49,825 bases of DNA from JBEKIK01 sp050013075 (GCA_050013075.1 JBEKFZ010000025.1:1-49825), one strand, 5' to 3'; positions 26,082 to 33,760 are shown, numbered from the stretch's first letter. Numbers and translations are program-made. Notes: a model not told the origin generated them from the letters alone.

Positions 26082-26951
26082 TTATACGTAAAACTCCCGG
26101 ATACGCATAATCACGTCAAAGCCTTTCAGCTTCAGACAATCTTCCAGACAAACCAAGGCCGGATGGGCGCCATCGAGCAGTTCGTACTTTCGCTTGACCG
26201 AACCGATGACCATGTCCAGTCCCAGGGGCATGGCCTTGGTCAGAAAGGCGCTTTCCAGCGGGCCTTTGACCGCCGAGCCGTCGGCACGCTTGGCCGGCAA
26301 CATGACCGTGAAATTGCTCAGACCGACCGAAGCGTGCGCGCCGGCGAAATCGGAATCCTTGCGGATAAGGTCCAAGGCGGCGATCAGGCGATGCAAGTTG
26401 CCTTCCGAATCGCTGCCGATCGGCGCTATGCCGGGGTCGATAATGCAGTCGACATTCGTCGCTCCCGGACAACGCTCGCGGAAGGTTTTGATCAACGACT
26501 TGGCGGCGGCGTATGTCTCCTCGGCGGTGCGGCAAGGCTGCGATCGGCCGCCAACCACGTTTTCCGACACCAATAGAATCGGCATGAACGGCCGGATTTT
26601 ATATAAATCGAACATCTTCGTTCGCAGTGCGCTAACGGAGTTGAGGATCGGTTTTTTCCCGCCCGCGCGATTCATGTCGTACGCCTCCAGGCCGGCTTTG
26701 GCAATTGCCGGATCGGGCGTGTCGATCGAAAGCGGTTTGGCCGTCACGCTTTGGATTTTTCCGACTATCTCGGCCATGAATTCCGCCGAGCGCGGCCCGA
26801 CGTTCACGTCGATGTACGCCGCCCCGCCTTCGTCCTGCGTGCGGGCCAATTCCAAAATCCCGTCAATGTCGCCGGCCTCGAAAAGCTTTTTTGTTGACGG
26901 CACAGAATCGTTGATCGATTCGCCGATGATGGTTAGACCGAATAATGACAT
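26082..26951 (-). CDS. Methyltetrahydrofolate:corrinoid methyltransferase (AcsE/MeTr family)
   Basis: About 289 residues, TIM-barrel pterin-binding domain. TIIGESINDS, ARTQDEGGAAYIDVNVGPRS, KPLSIDTPDPA, NSVSA and DCIIDPGIAPIG are the dihydropteroate-synthase-like blocks of MeTr enzymes, and SNFTVMLPAKR fits the corrinoid-facing end. It moves the methyl group between methyl-THF and a corrinoid protein. It is slightly longer than classical AcsE. The start codon lies 2 nt after the stop of the XRE gene, so the two are co-transcribed. The corrinoid partner is probably the protein at 29018-29659. Direction of flux in vivo is not decided by sequence. Confidence 0.88.
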   Translation of the reverse strand: MSLFGLTIIGESINDSVPSTKKLFEAGDIDGILELARTQDEGGAAYIDVNVGPRSAEFMAEIVGKIQSVTAKPLSIDTPDPAIAKAGLEAYDMNRAGGKKPILNSVSALRTKMFDLYKIRPFMPILLVSENVVGGRSQPCRTAEETYAAAKSLIKTFRERCPGATNVDCIIDPGIAPIGSDSEGNLHRLIAALDLIRKDSDFAGAHASVGLSNFTVMLPAKRADGSAVKGPLESAFLTKAMPLGLDMVIGSVKRKYELLDGAHPALVCLEDCLKLKGFDVIMRIREFYV

Positions 26952-26953
26952 GT

Positions 26954-27235
26954 TTACACAAACTCCACTTTAAGTTTTTTGCCCAATATCGCCGCTGCCC
27001 GCTCAAGCGTAGTTAAAGTTAGGGAAGGATTCGTGGGATCTAGTAATCGCTCAAGCGAGGCGCGGCTGGTTTTCATCCGATTCGCCATTTCCGTTTTTGT
27101 CAACTTACGTCGCTTCATTCCCCGGGCAATTTCATGGGCAATCAAGCGTTTAATCGCGGTGGCTTCCGTTACCTCGAGCAATCGCCGCGATTGCAGGAAA
27201 TCGTCGAAGTTGCTACCCAAACGATTCTTGTTCAT
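26954..27235 (-). CDS. XRE-family (Cro/C1-type) helix-turn-helix regulator
   Basis: About 93 residues. LIAHEIARGMKRRKLTKTEM and MKTSRASLERLLDPTNPSLT form the HTH, and LERAAAILGKKLKVEFV is the C-terminal end typical of HigA-like antitoxins. No toxin gene accompanies it. It lies between metF-metV and the methyltransferase gene, 2 nt upstream of the latter. Its promoter carries a perfect palindrome (27243-27262), so it probably represses itself and, through co-transcription, the methyltransferase. Confidence 0.85.
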   Translation of the reverse strand: MNKNRLGSNFDDFLQSRRLLEVTEATAIKRLIAHEIARGMKRRKLTKTEMANRMKTSRASLERLLDPTNPSLTLTTLERAAAILGKKLKVEFV

Positions 27236-27241
27236 ATTATC

Positions 27242-27269
27242 AGTGTATCATAAATGATACACCTGTCAA
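27242..27269 (-). promoter_or_regulatory. Promoter with palindromic operator for the XRE-methyltransferase unit
   Basis: Minus-strand TTGACA (27269-27264), 16-bp spacer, extended -10 TGATACACT with TACACT at 27247-27242. The perfect inverted repeat GTGTATCAT-AA-ATGATACAC (27243-27262) fills the spacer and -10, and transcription would begin almost at the ATG. Confidence 0.7.
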
Positions 27270-27290
27270 ACACCAAATGCGGGGGTTTCT

Positions 27291-28883
27291 TTATTGTTTG
27301 TTTTCCTTCGATAGTTCTTTTGGAGCCTCCGGTGCGTTATGATCCCGATCGAGGAAAGTATTTGCCCAGGACGACGTGTTTTTAAGCGTTGCATTGTACA
27401 GCGTTACCGGACGGTCGAGCATTTTTTCAGTTTCCCCGTAGTATTTCAGGCGCTCATAAATCCTTGCCCAGATACATTCCTTGTCGTCCAATTCGCAGCG
27501 TCCGTCGGCCGAGCCGCCGCAAGGGCCGTTCCGCCCGCATTTTGAACACCATCTTTTGGGACATATATAAGCGCATTCGGGCAGGCTGCAATCGCCGCAA
27601 TCCTGGCAACCGTACATCACCGCCTTGGACGCCTTTTCCAAGGCATAAGCCATGCGGCTTAAAAAGCCGGGTTTCTTATCCAATCGCGTGAAAATCTTTT
27701 TCAATATCGGGTACAATGCCTTGTCGCGGGTAAAGGCCATACTGTGGACCAGGCGCGAAAACCGATAATTCAGCGTTACTTCCTTCGTTTTCTTGGGTAT
27801 CCGCAGCGACTCCAGGTACTGGCGATTGATCGAACGCGATTCGCACAGGCCGGTGGCAGGATCGTGCTCGAAAAGGAAGAACTCATCGGGCTGCGAATAC
27901 TGGATTTCCTTGATAAAATCGCGCCAATCGTCGGGGGCGAAACTTTCGGCCATGTCGATGATCGTTGCGAAGGTCTCGGCCTTGGCCATCCCGCCGATAT
28001 AGCCCGCGGCGAATCCCAGCCCCTTGAAAACGGCCAATTGCTTGGCGGCCAGTTCGAGAAAGAACTTTTTGCCTTTATCCGCTCCGGCGGCGTATTTTTC
28101 CGCCGTTTCCAACAGTTTATCGGTCACCACGCAGCCGGCCAACTTGCCGCTGTGGAACATTTTCGCCACCGCCCGGGAAAGCAAATACACGTTGCCGATC
28201 ACCGGCACTTCGATGCCGCGGACATCTAGGAAAAGTTTCACTTCGTTGAACTTCCGCATGTCGTAGCCGAGTTGCGGAATAATCCACTGTGCCCCGCAGG
28301 CGATCTTGCGGACGAGTTTGAAATACTGCGGCAACAGTTCACGCTCGTGACGTTTGAAAGGTGAAACGACGCAGCCGATGAAAAAATCGGTTTTCGGCAG
28401 TGTTTCCATCTTGCCCGAGCGCCCGGGCACCTTAAGCCCCTCGTTCATCGCCCGGAGCATGGTAATCAACGCTACCGAATCCAAATCGAACACCGGCTCG
28501 GCAAGCCCGCCGAACCCGGAAGTGGGATAATCGCCTGTGATGGCCAATAAGTTCTTAAAGCTTTCGGCCGCGTAGCGCCAGGCGGCGGCTTCCAGGCCGT
28601 TGCGATTCAGATCCTTGCAGGTCATGTGCAATACTATGCGATTGCGGCGATCCGCCACTGTTCCCGCAAGCCAGTCGGGCGGGAGCATCGGTCCGCCGCC
28701 GGGATTATCGGTGATCGAGATCCAGCCCACGCGCCGATCGCTTAGCAAATCGTGTGCGAAAGAGGCGAGATTATCGGGCGTATCGGGAAGTTGAAAGCCC
28801 CGGGTAGTAACCACTTCGATGCCGTAATGGAATCGCTCGCCAAGGAGCATTTCACGAAAAGTAACGCCGTCGTTAGAAGCCAT
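27291..28883 (-). CDS. Methylene-THF reductase MetF fused to MetV-type C-terminal domain
   Basis: About 530 residues. Residues 1-290 are the MetF TIM barrel (FHYGIEVVTTRGFQL, SITDNPGGGPMLPPDW, LHMTCKDLNRNGLE, LLAITGDYPTSGFGG). Residues about 410-500 are the Cys-rich MetV/MTHFR_C domain (CQDCGDCSLPECAYICPK, CSKCGRNGPCGG, C-LDDKECIW). In acetogens MetF and MetV are separate subunits; here they are one chain. It interconverts methylene- and methyl-THF, with the zinc/iron-binding domain likely passing electrons to FMN or FAD. The start has no Shine-Dalgarno; a heptamer array lies immediately upstream. Confidence 0.92.
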   Translation of the reverse strand: MASNDGVTFREMLLGERFHYGIEVVTTRGFQLPDTPDNLASFAHDLLSDRRVGWISITDNPGGGPMLPPDWLAGTVADRRNRIVLHMTCKDLNRNGLEAAAWRYAAESFKNLLAITGDYPTSGFGGLAEPVFDLDSVALITMLRAMNEGLKVPGRSGKMETLPKTDFFIGCVVSPFKRHERELLPQYFKLVRKIACGAQWIIPQLGYDMRKFNEVKLFLDVRGIEVPVIGNVYLLSRAVAKMFHSGKLAGCVVTDKLLETAEKYAAGADKGKKFFLELAAKQLAVFKGLGFAAGYIGGMAKAETFATIIDMAESFAPDDWRDFIKEIQYSQPDEFFLFEHDPATGLCESRSINRQYLESLRIPKKTKEVTLNYRFSRLVHSMAFTRDKALYPILKKIFTRLDKKPGFLSRMAYALEKASKAVMYGCQDCGDCSLPECAYICPKRWCSKCGRNGPCGGSADGRCELDDKECIWARIYERLKYYGETEKMLDRPVTLYNATLKNTSSWANTFLDRDHNAPEAPKELSKENKQ

Positions 28884-28950
28884 AGTCAGCCATCAGCAGT
28901 CAGTCATAAACGGTCGATTTTCAGTTATCGGTTGTCAGTTATCAGTTCTC
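28884..28950. repeat. Heptamer arrays upstream of metF-metV
   Basis: Units AGTCAGC, CATCAGC, AGTCAGT next to the ATG, then after a gap CAGTTAT, CGGTTGT, CAGTTAT, CAGTTCT (28921-28950). Confidence 0.75.
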
Positions 28951-29017
28951 AACGCAAAACCGCAAGCGGTTTGATTCATCCTGCAAGTTTCAGACGATAA
29001 TTTTCGGTCGATGGTTT

Positions 29018-29659
29018 CTAATTTACCGAGGCTACAAGTTTTCGCGCCAAGGCCACCGCCGAGTTGGCGTTGTCGCCGTATCCGTCGGCGCCGATTTCGT
29101 CGGCAAACTGCTGGGTGATGGGAGCGCCGCCGATGATAACTTTAGTTTGCTTGCGGATGCCGGTCTTTTCCAAGGCCTCAACGACTTTTTTCATCACGGT
29201 CATGGTGGTGGTCAACAACGCGGAAAGGGCCACGATTGTGCCGTCTTTTTCCCGTGCGGCTTCGACGAATTTTTCCGCGGGGACGTCCACGCCCAAGTCG
29301 ATCACCTGGAATCCGCCTCCTTCAAGCATCGAGGCCACCAGGTTTTTTCCGATATCGTGCAAATCGCCTTGCACCGTTCCTATCACTACCCGGCCGATCG
29401 GTTCCGCCCCCTGCGCAACTAATAGCGGCGAGATTAATCCCAAGGCGATCTTCATCGCCCGGGCGGCGATCAGCAATTCCGGCACAAAGTATTCGTTGCA
29501 CTCGAAGCGATTGCCGACCTCATCCATGGCTGGAATCATGTACTTTTGCACGAGTTCGCTGGGATCGGCCTTTTCGGCCAGTGCTGCCTTGGTAACTTGT
29601 TCGGCTTTCTTGGCGTCCCCTGTGAGAATTGCATTATAGAGTTCGGTACCATCGTACAT
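29018..29659 (-). CDS. Corrinoid (B12-binding) methyl-carrier protein
   Basis: About 213 residues, the size of MtaC/MttC-type proteins. The N-terminal helical cap domain is LYNAILTGDAKKAEQVTKAA to EYFVPELLIAARAMK. The B12-binding domain carries the lower-axial His in GDLHDIGKNLV (DxHDxGKN) followed by GFQVIDLGVDVPAEKFV and VIIGGAPITQQFADEIGADG. It carries the methyl group between the MeTr enzyme and another methyltransferase. GGGAG lies 7 nt before the ATG. No substrate-specific methyltransferase (MtaB/MttB type) or reductive activase gene is in the window. Confidence 0.93.
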   Translation of the reverse strand: MYDGTELYNAILTGDAKKAEQVTKAALAEKADPSELVQKYMIPAMDEVGNRFECNEYFVPELLIAARAMKIALGLISPLLVAQGAEPIGRVVIGTVQGDLHDIGKNLVASMLEGGGFQVIDLGVDVPAEKFVEAAREKDGTIVALSALLTTTMTVMKKVVEALEKTGIRKQTKVIIGGAPITQQFADEIGADGYGDNANSAVALARKLVASVN

Positions 29660-30108
29660 GGTTTGCTCCCTGTAACTACGATCATTTATGAGTACAAAGC
29701 ATTACAATATCGAAAATATCATCTTATTTCTAGTGGATCGACCCCCATAAAAAGCGGCTTTGTTGGGGGACAAATTCATTTTGCAGTTACAAAAAGAATT
29801 ATATAAAAAAATTGGTTGTGTGCTTAAAGATGGGATGATTGTGTAATATAAATAAACTATTTATGGATTTGTAGTTCGTTACAAAGTATCTAGATCGTTC
29901 CGGATCGCTAAAAATTGACAATCTCAATATATACCTATGGGGGATATATATTGGCGACTAAGGGACCACCGATCGAGTGCCCCTTGTATTATTGTGCTAG
30001 CATTGCTATCCTATTTCTATGATGCCGAGATAGGGTCTTATGATATGCGCTAAAACAAATTTATTTTACACGTCGTTTTTAGAGCAACACCTTGGTTAAG
30101 TGGATATC
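29660..30108. other. AT-rich intergenic region between corrinoid gene and csrA
   Basis: No gene recognised. It is AT-rich, with a TTGACA at 29915-29920 lacking a well-placed -10. It should hold divergent promoters for the corrinoid gene and csrA. No cobalamin riboswitch consensus was recognised. Confidence 0.4.
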
Positions 30109-30309
30109 ATGCTTGTACTTTCTCGAAAAGTCGGCGAAAAAATTCTTATCGGTGACAATATATCCGTAACCGTGGTAAGAGTCGCCCAGGGTATTGTGCG
30201 CATTGGAGTTGAAGCCCCACAAAACCTGCCGGTGGTTCGCGAAGAAATCAAAGACCAGATGCACGAGCACCGGCAAGTGAAAAAGGCCGCTAAGGCCGCT
30301 ACGGCTTAA
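30109..30309 (+). CDS. csrA: Carbon storage regulator CsrA
   Basis: About 66 residues. MLVLSRKVGEKILIGDNISV is the canonical CsrA start, followed by VRIGVEAPQNLPVVREEI with the RNA-binding strand. CsrA binds GGA motifs in mRNA leaders and controls carbon flow and motility genes. The ATG at 30109 is chosen since the family begins MLVLSRK; a GTG three codons upstream is possible. Its stop is 3 nt from the converging ftsQ stop. Confidence 0.97.
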   Translation: MLVLSRKVGEKILIGDNISVTVVRVAQGIVRIGVEAPQNLPVVREEIKDQMHEHRQVKKAAKAATA

Positions 30310-30312
30310 TAT

Positions 30313-31221
30313 CTAGGGTTTTCTCAAATCCAATTCACGCGGGGCCTGGGGATAATCCAGCGAACCAAGTTCGGCGAAAAACCGCTCCAGTTTTTTGACT
30401 TTTTCTTGCGATGTCGATTCACCGGTGATATTGGAAGCAGGCGAACGGCCCCATATAATTCGCATCCCGCCGGCGGCGATGACGTCATAATAATAATCAA
30501 CCGCACGGCGGGCCGTTCCCGGCGGAAGCGCTCCACTGTTTGCCGTTTCAGGCGGTAAATGCGGGACGATGGATTGGAGATTGAGTTTTTCCCAAATCGG
30601 CAACAGTGCGGCGGCGATCTCCGCCCCGCCGGCCACGCGGATGTCGCCCCAACGTCTGCCTGCGCCGCCCATCGGACCGCGATCCACGCCCAGCAACCGT
30701 GGATACTTGGCCTTTTCGACCGGCGAGAAATCATCCACGGGCAAAAGCACGGCTTCGGCGTCGACCGGCAATAGTTGGTCGCCAAGTTTGACCATGCAAA
30801 CCGGCCGGCGATAAACTAAATCCACCTTCACCTTGGCCGGGTATTGCTTGGCGACTTGCCGCACTTTGGCCACCCAAGGCTGGAGCAAACAGGCGGCGGC
30901 CACCCGTTCGATCAGGTCGTCGTCCATGATCGACGCCGGCCCGTGCCGAGTCAAATCGCGATATACCTCCGCTGGCAAATTTGTACGGTGGAGCCAAGGT
31001 GGAGGCGGCGTGATTTCAATCTGCCGCGGCCCGATGAAATATTCCGGCGAGGCCAAAACCCGGGAGCCTATTTTATGCCATGCCGCATACACGCAAGCTA
31101 TGAATATGCCCAAAAGCACAAGACACAATATCATCGTCCCCATCAGGCCGGAAAACCACTGCGAAACCCGCTGGGAAAAAAATGACATCGGCTGAGACGA
31201 AAAATTCTTTTTTGCCGGCAT
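30313..31221 (-). CDS. ftsQ: FtsQ/DivIB-like cell-division protein
   Basis: About 302 residues. A cytoplasmic tail and one membrane helix (LMGTMILCLVLLGIFIACVY) are followed by a POTRA-like domain and FtsQ beta domain (QVAKQYPAKVKVDLVYRRPV, then LGDQLLPVDAEAVLLPVDDF). FtsQ links early and late divisome proteins. It lies downstream of murB on the same strand, as in dcw clusters. ATG 31221 is taken as start since everything upstream of it is a decayed copy of a GxxExxY gene start; a GTG at 31257 would read through that remnant. No Shine-Dalgarno. Confidence 0.75.
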   Translation of the reverse strand: MPAKKNFSSQPMSFFSQRVSQWFSGLMGTMILCLVLLGIFIACVYAAWHKIGSRVLASPEYFIGPRQIEITPPPPWLHRTNLPAEVYRDLTRHGPASIMDDDLIERVAAACLLQPWVAKVRQVAKQYPAKVKVDLVYRRPVCMVKLGDQLLPVDAEAVLLPVDDFSPVEKAKYPRLLGVDRGPMGGAGRRWGDIRVAGGAEIAAALLPIWEKLNLQSIVPHLPPETANSGALPPGTARRAVDYYYDVIAAGGMRIIWGRSPASNITGESTSQEKVKKLERFFAELGSLDYPQAPRELDLRKP

Positions 31222-31322
31222 AAGTGCTAATAGTCTCCGATGACGCTTCGAAGTCACGTTCCATTGGCGAATCTACTCAATTATCATCACGAAAGCACGA
31301 AAAGGCGAAAACACGAAATTTA
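31222..31322 (-). pseudogene. Decayed 5' end of a second GxxExxY cassette
   Basis: An ATG at 31264 opens MERDFEASSETIS, which aligns with MGHDFEALSGKII, the start of the intact GxxExxY gene, before running into ftsQ. The sequence upstream (31265-31322) matches the intact gene's upstream region, including the octamer array CACGAAAG, CACGAAAA, GGCGAAAA, CACGAAAT. About 90 bp are similar to 31793-31891. Confidence 0.8.
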
Positions 31323-31411
31323 ATCTATATAATGCGTACGATATTATTTAAGAACTCCAACAATTTTATCATTCTTCTTTTGGTAGAGGAGTATTTTTTA
31401 AAGCACTTTTC

Positions 31412-31888
31412 TTTTTCGTGCTTTCGCTCTTTCGTGTTTTCGTGATGAGATTAATATATGCTTTACAACACTATTCGTTTGACGGTCAATGTCGGCGAAT
31501 AAAAGTTCATTAGCAATCCAACATGAAGGCCGGTTGCCTTGAGGTAGGATTTCACTTGTGCAAAATGGATATCATCCAAAACCTTTATGGCTTTTAGCTC
31601 CACGACAATATGTTCCTCAACTACGAGATCAAGGCGATGGACACCGACTTCTTCGCCCTCGAACATGATGGTCACTTCCTTTTGTGCATCATAAACTATG
31701 CCGCGATGTCTTAGCGCGACTTTCAAGGCGCTCTCGTAGATCGATTCCAGGAAAACCGGCCCCAGTTCTTTATGGACGCTAATGGCCGCCTCGATAATCT
31801 TGCCCGATAACGCTTCGAAGTCGTGTCCCATTTATGGATCTACTCCATTTTCATCACGAAATCACGAAAGGGCGAAAACACGAAATTT
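31412..31888 (-). mobile_element. GxxExxY cassette bounded by inverted octamer arrays
   Basis: The intact GxxExxY gene (31463-31831) sits between an array reading TTTTTCGTGCTTTCGCTC... on the left (31412-31448) and its inverse TCATCACGAAATCACGAAAG... on the right (31851-31888). Each array consists of about four 8-bp CACGAAAN units. There is no transposase gene. A partial second copy lies adjacent at 31222-31322. Confidence 0.65.
31463..31831 (-). CDS. GxxExxY family protein (PD-(D/E)XK-like)
   Basis: About 122 residues. GPVFLESIYESALKVAL is the family motif. RLDLVVEEHIVVELKAI has the Asp...Glu-x-Lys arrangement of PD-(D/E)XK nucleases, followed by AQVKSYLKATGLHVGLLMNF. Proteins of this family (PF13366) are often multi-copy in genomes and their function is unknown. 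Here it interrupts a murB-ftsQ pair and lies inside inverted octamer arrays, suggesting mobility of the gene with its flanks. A truncated relative lies immediately downstream. Confidence 0.85.
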   Translation of the reverse strand: MGHDFEALSGKIIEAAISVHKELGPVFLESIYESALKVALRHRGIVYDAQKEVTIMFEGEEVGVHRLDLVVEEHIVVELKAIKVLDDIHFAQVKSYLKATGLHVGLLMNFYSPTLTVKRIVL

Positions 31889-31919
31889 AACAAATAATAA
31901 GACATCACTATTCGAGAAT

Positions 31920-32798
31920 TTACCAAATGTCCAGGGCCAGTTCCAGTTCCATTCCCATGCGTTGGAGGACTTGCTCGCGGACCAGTTCGATCAAGCGCAA
32001 TATGTCCTCGGTGGTACATTCCGGTTCGGCGATGATGAAATTGGCGTGGCGGTCGGAGACTACCGCCCCGCCGATTCGGGTGCCTTTCAAACCCGCGGCG
32101 TCGATCAGTTCTCCGGCGCTTGTGCCGCGGGGATTTTTGAAAACGCAGCCTGCGCTCTGATGGCCCATGGGTTGGGAGGCCCGTTTGAGGATCCACTGTT
32201 TTTGCATGCGTTTGGCCAATTCCTGGGGGTTGTCTTCGTCGAGTTGGCAAGCGGCCTCGAGGATCACCAGGTCGTCGAGGCTGCTTTGCTGATAGCCGAA
32301 TTCGAGTTCGTCGGCCTGGCGCTGAAGTACGTCGCCGGTGACCGAGATGACCGTTGCCTGGATGGTCCACTGTCCGATGCTGCCGCCGCGGGTGCCGGCA
32401 TTGCCGTGCAATGCTCCGCCGACTGTGCCGGGAATGCCGATCAGGGTTTCCAGCCCGGTCAGGCCCCGATGCACGGCCCCGGTAACAACCCGGCCCAGCA
32501 GGGCGCCGCCGCCGGCGATTACCGATCGGCCCTCGATCTTGATATTGGCAAAGGCGGGCGCATAAAGGTGCAGCACCATGCCTTTAAAGCCTTCGTCGCG
32601 CACGAGGATGTTCGACCCTCGGCCCAGCACCCTGGCCGGCACTCCTTCCTGGTGACAGCGGCGAATAAGTTCGATTAATTGCTCCGGGGATTCCGGTTCG
32701 GCGAAGTATTTTGCCGCTCCGCCGACTTGCAGCCAGGTGTGCATGGCAAGCGGCTCATTCTGCCGCACGATTTGCTCGAAACCAGTTAACAGTGGCAT
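31920..32798 (-). CDS. murB: UDP-N-acetylenolpyruvoylglucosamine reductase MurB
   Basis: About 292 residues. FAD-binding N-terminal half: HTWLQVGGAAKYFAEPES, VLGRGSNILVRDEGFKGMV, LIGIPGTVGGALHGNAGTRG. The active-site segment is SAGCVFKNPRGTSAGELIDA, with Cys where many MurB enzymes have the proton-donor Ser, a variant known in the type II branch. It reduces UDP-GlcNAc-enolpyruvate to UDP-MurNAc. uppS lies upstream, separated by 60-bp tandem repeats; ftsQ lies downstream beyond the GxxExxY cassette. Confidence 0.93.
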   Translation of the reverse strand: MPLLTGFEQIVRQNEPLAMHTWLQVGGAAKYFAEPESPEQLIELIRRCHQEGVPARVLGRGSNILVRDEGFKGMVLHLYAPAFANIKIEGRSVIAGGGALLGRVVTGAVHRGLTGLETLIGIPGTVGGALHGNAGTRGGSIGQWTIQATVISVTGDVLQRQADELEFGYQQSSLDDLVILEAACQLDEDNPQELAKRMQKQWILKRASQPMGHQSAGCVFKNPRGTSAGELIDAAGLKGTRIGGAVVSDRHANFIIAEPECTTEDILRLIELVREQVLQRMGMELELALDIW

Positions 32799-32820
32799 GA
32801 ATAACCTCTTGGATATCGCT

Positions 32821-32971
32821 TTTAAGAGTGGGCAGTGAACTGCCCACCCCTTGGTTTATGCTCTCGGTCTCTGACCAATATAAAGCAGTGGGCAGTGAAC
32901 TGCCCACCCCTTGGTTTATGCTCTCGGTCTTTGACCAATATAAAGCAGTGGGCAGTGAACTGCCCACCCCT
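32821..32971. repeat. 60-bp tandem repeat, 2.5 units, with hairpins
   Basis: Two full 60-bp units and a third half unit, almost identical. Each begins with the perfect hairpin GTGGGCAGT-GA-ACTGCCCAC and continues CCCCTTGGTTTATGC. It lies between uppS and murB. An apparent small open frame through it only translates the repeat. Confidence 0.9.
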
Positions 32972-32995
32972 AATTAATTCTCTAATCCCTATTGC

Positions 32996-33760
32996 CTAAC
33001 TTGACAAACCGCCGAATCGTCTGTCGCGGGCGGCATAGTCGCGGATTGCCTGATGAAGTTGGGCCTCGTCGAAGTCGGGCCAACAGCAGTCGGTAACCCA
33101 AATTTCCGCGTAACTTATTTGCCATAAAAGGAAATTGCTCACGCGCATCTCGCCGGCCGTACGAATCAATAGATCGGGTTCGGGTATTCCGGCGGTATAA
33201 AGATGCGCATCGATGGTTGCTTCGGCGATATCGGCCGGATCGAGTCGTCCGGCTTGGACCTCCCGGGCAATGGACCGCATGGCGTCGACCAATTCCGCCC
33301 GGGCGCCGTAGTTGATCGCCAGGCAAACTTTTAAGCCGGTATTCCCGCGGCTTAGAGCCACGGTTTTATCGATTTCCCGGAGTACGTTTTCCTGCAGCCC
33401 CTCCCGCCGGCCGATCACGGTCACTTGGACATTGTGCTCCATAATCTTGTCGCGCTGCTGGGACATGTATTTTTGCAAGAGTTCCATGAGGAAATCAAGT
33501 TCATCCGCCGGCCGTTTCCAATTTTCGCTGGACAGGCAATATAACGTGAGCTGCTCGATACCCAGGCGTGCGGATTCTTCGGTAACGCGGCGCACGCTTT
33601 CCGCGCCTTGTCGATGGCCCTCGATGCGCGGCAATCCTCTTTGTTGGGCCCAACGCCCATTGCCGTCCATGATCACCGCGATGTGCCGGGGCATTTTCTC
33701 CGCCGGCACTTGGATAGATGATATGGGATTGGGAATGGGGGAAAGGGAATTTTTATTCAT
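32996..33760 (-). CDS. uppS: Isoprenyl (undecaprenyl) diphosphate synthase
   Basis: About 254 residues. VIMDGNGRWAQQRGLPRIEG carries the catalytic Asp and diphosphate-binding residues; LTLYCLSSENWKRPADELDF and IPEPDLLIRTAGEMRVSNFL are further cis-prenyltransferase blocks. It makes the C55 carrier for peptidoglycan and glycans. The first 22 residues (MNKNSLSPIPNPISSIQ...) are encoded by a heptamer array, which also supplies an AGGATG start context; MPRHIAVIMDG (ATG at 33694) may be the original start. Confidence 0.94.
   Translation of the reverse strand: MNKNSLSPIPNPISSIQVPAEKMPRHIAVIMDGNGRWAQQRGLPRIEGHRQGAESVRRVTEESARLGIEQLTLYCLSSENWKRPADELDFLMELLQKYMSQQRDKIMEHNVQVTVIGRREGLQENVLREIDKTVALSRGNTGLKVCLAINYGARAELVDAMRSIAREVQAGRLDPADIAEATIDAHLYTAGIPEPDLLIRTAGEMRVSNFLLWQISYAEIWVTDCCWPDFDEAQLHQAIRDYAARDRRFGGLSS

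Noticed and set aside
29660..30108. Possible cobalamin riboswitch before the corrinoid gene
   Set aside because: No B12-box-like consensus could be recognised by eye; a covariance-model search would be decisive.
32755..32967. 70-codon open frame GSSLPTALYWS...
   Set aside because: It only translates the tandem repeat and overlaps the murB start.
32821..32971. Possible CRISPR array (regular 60-bp spacing)
   Set aside because: The 'spacers' are identical as well as the 'repeats', so this is a simple tandem repeat; no cas genes are present.
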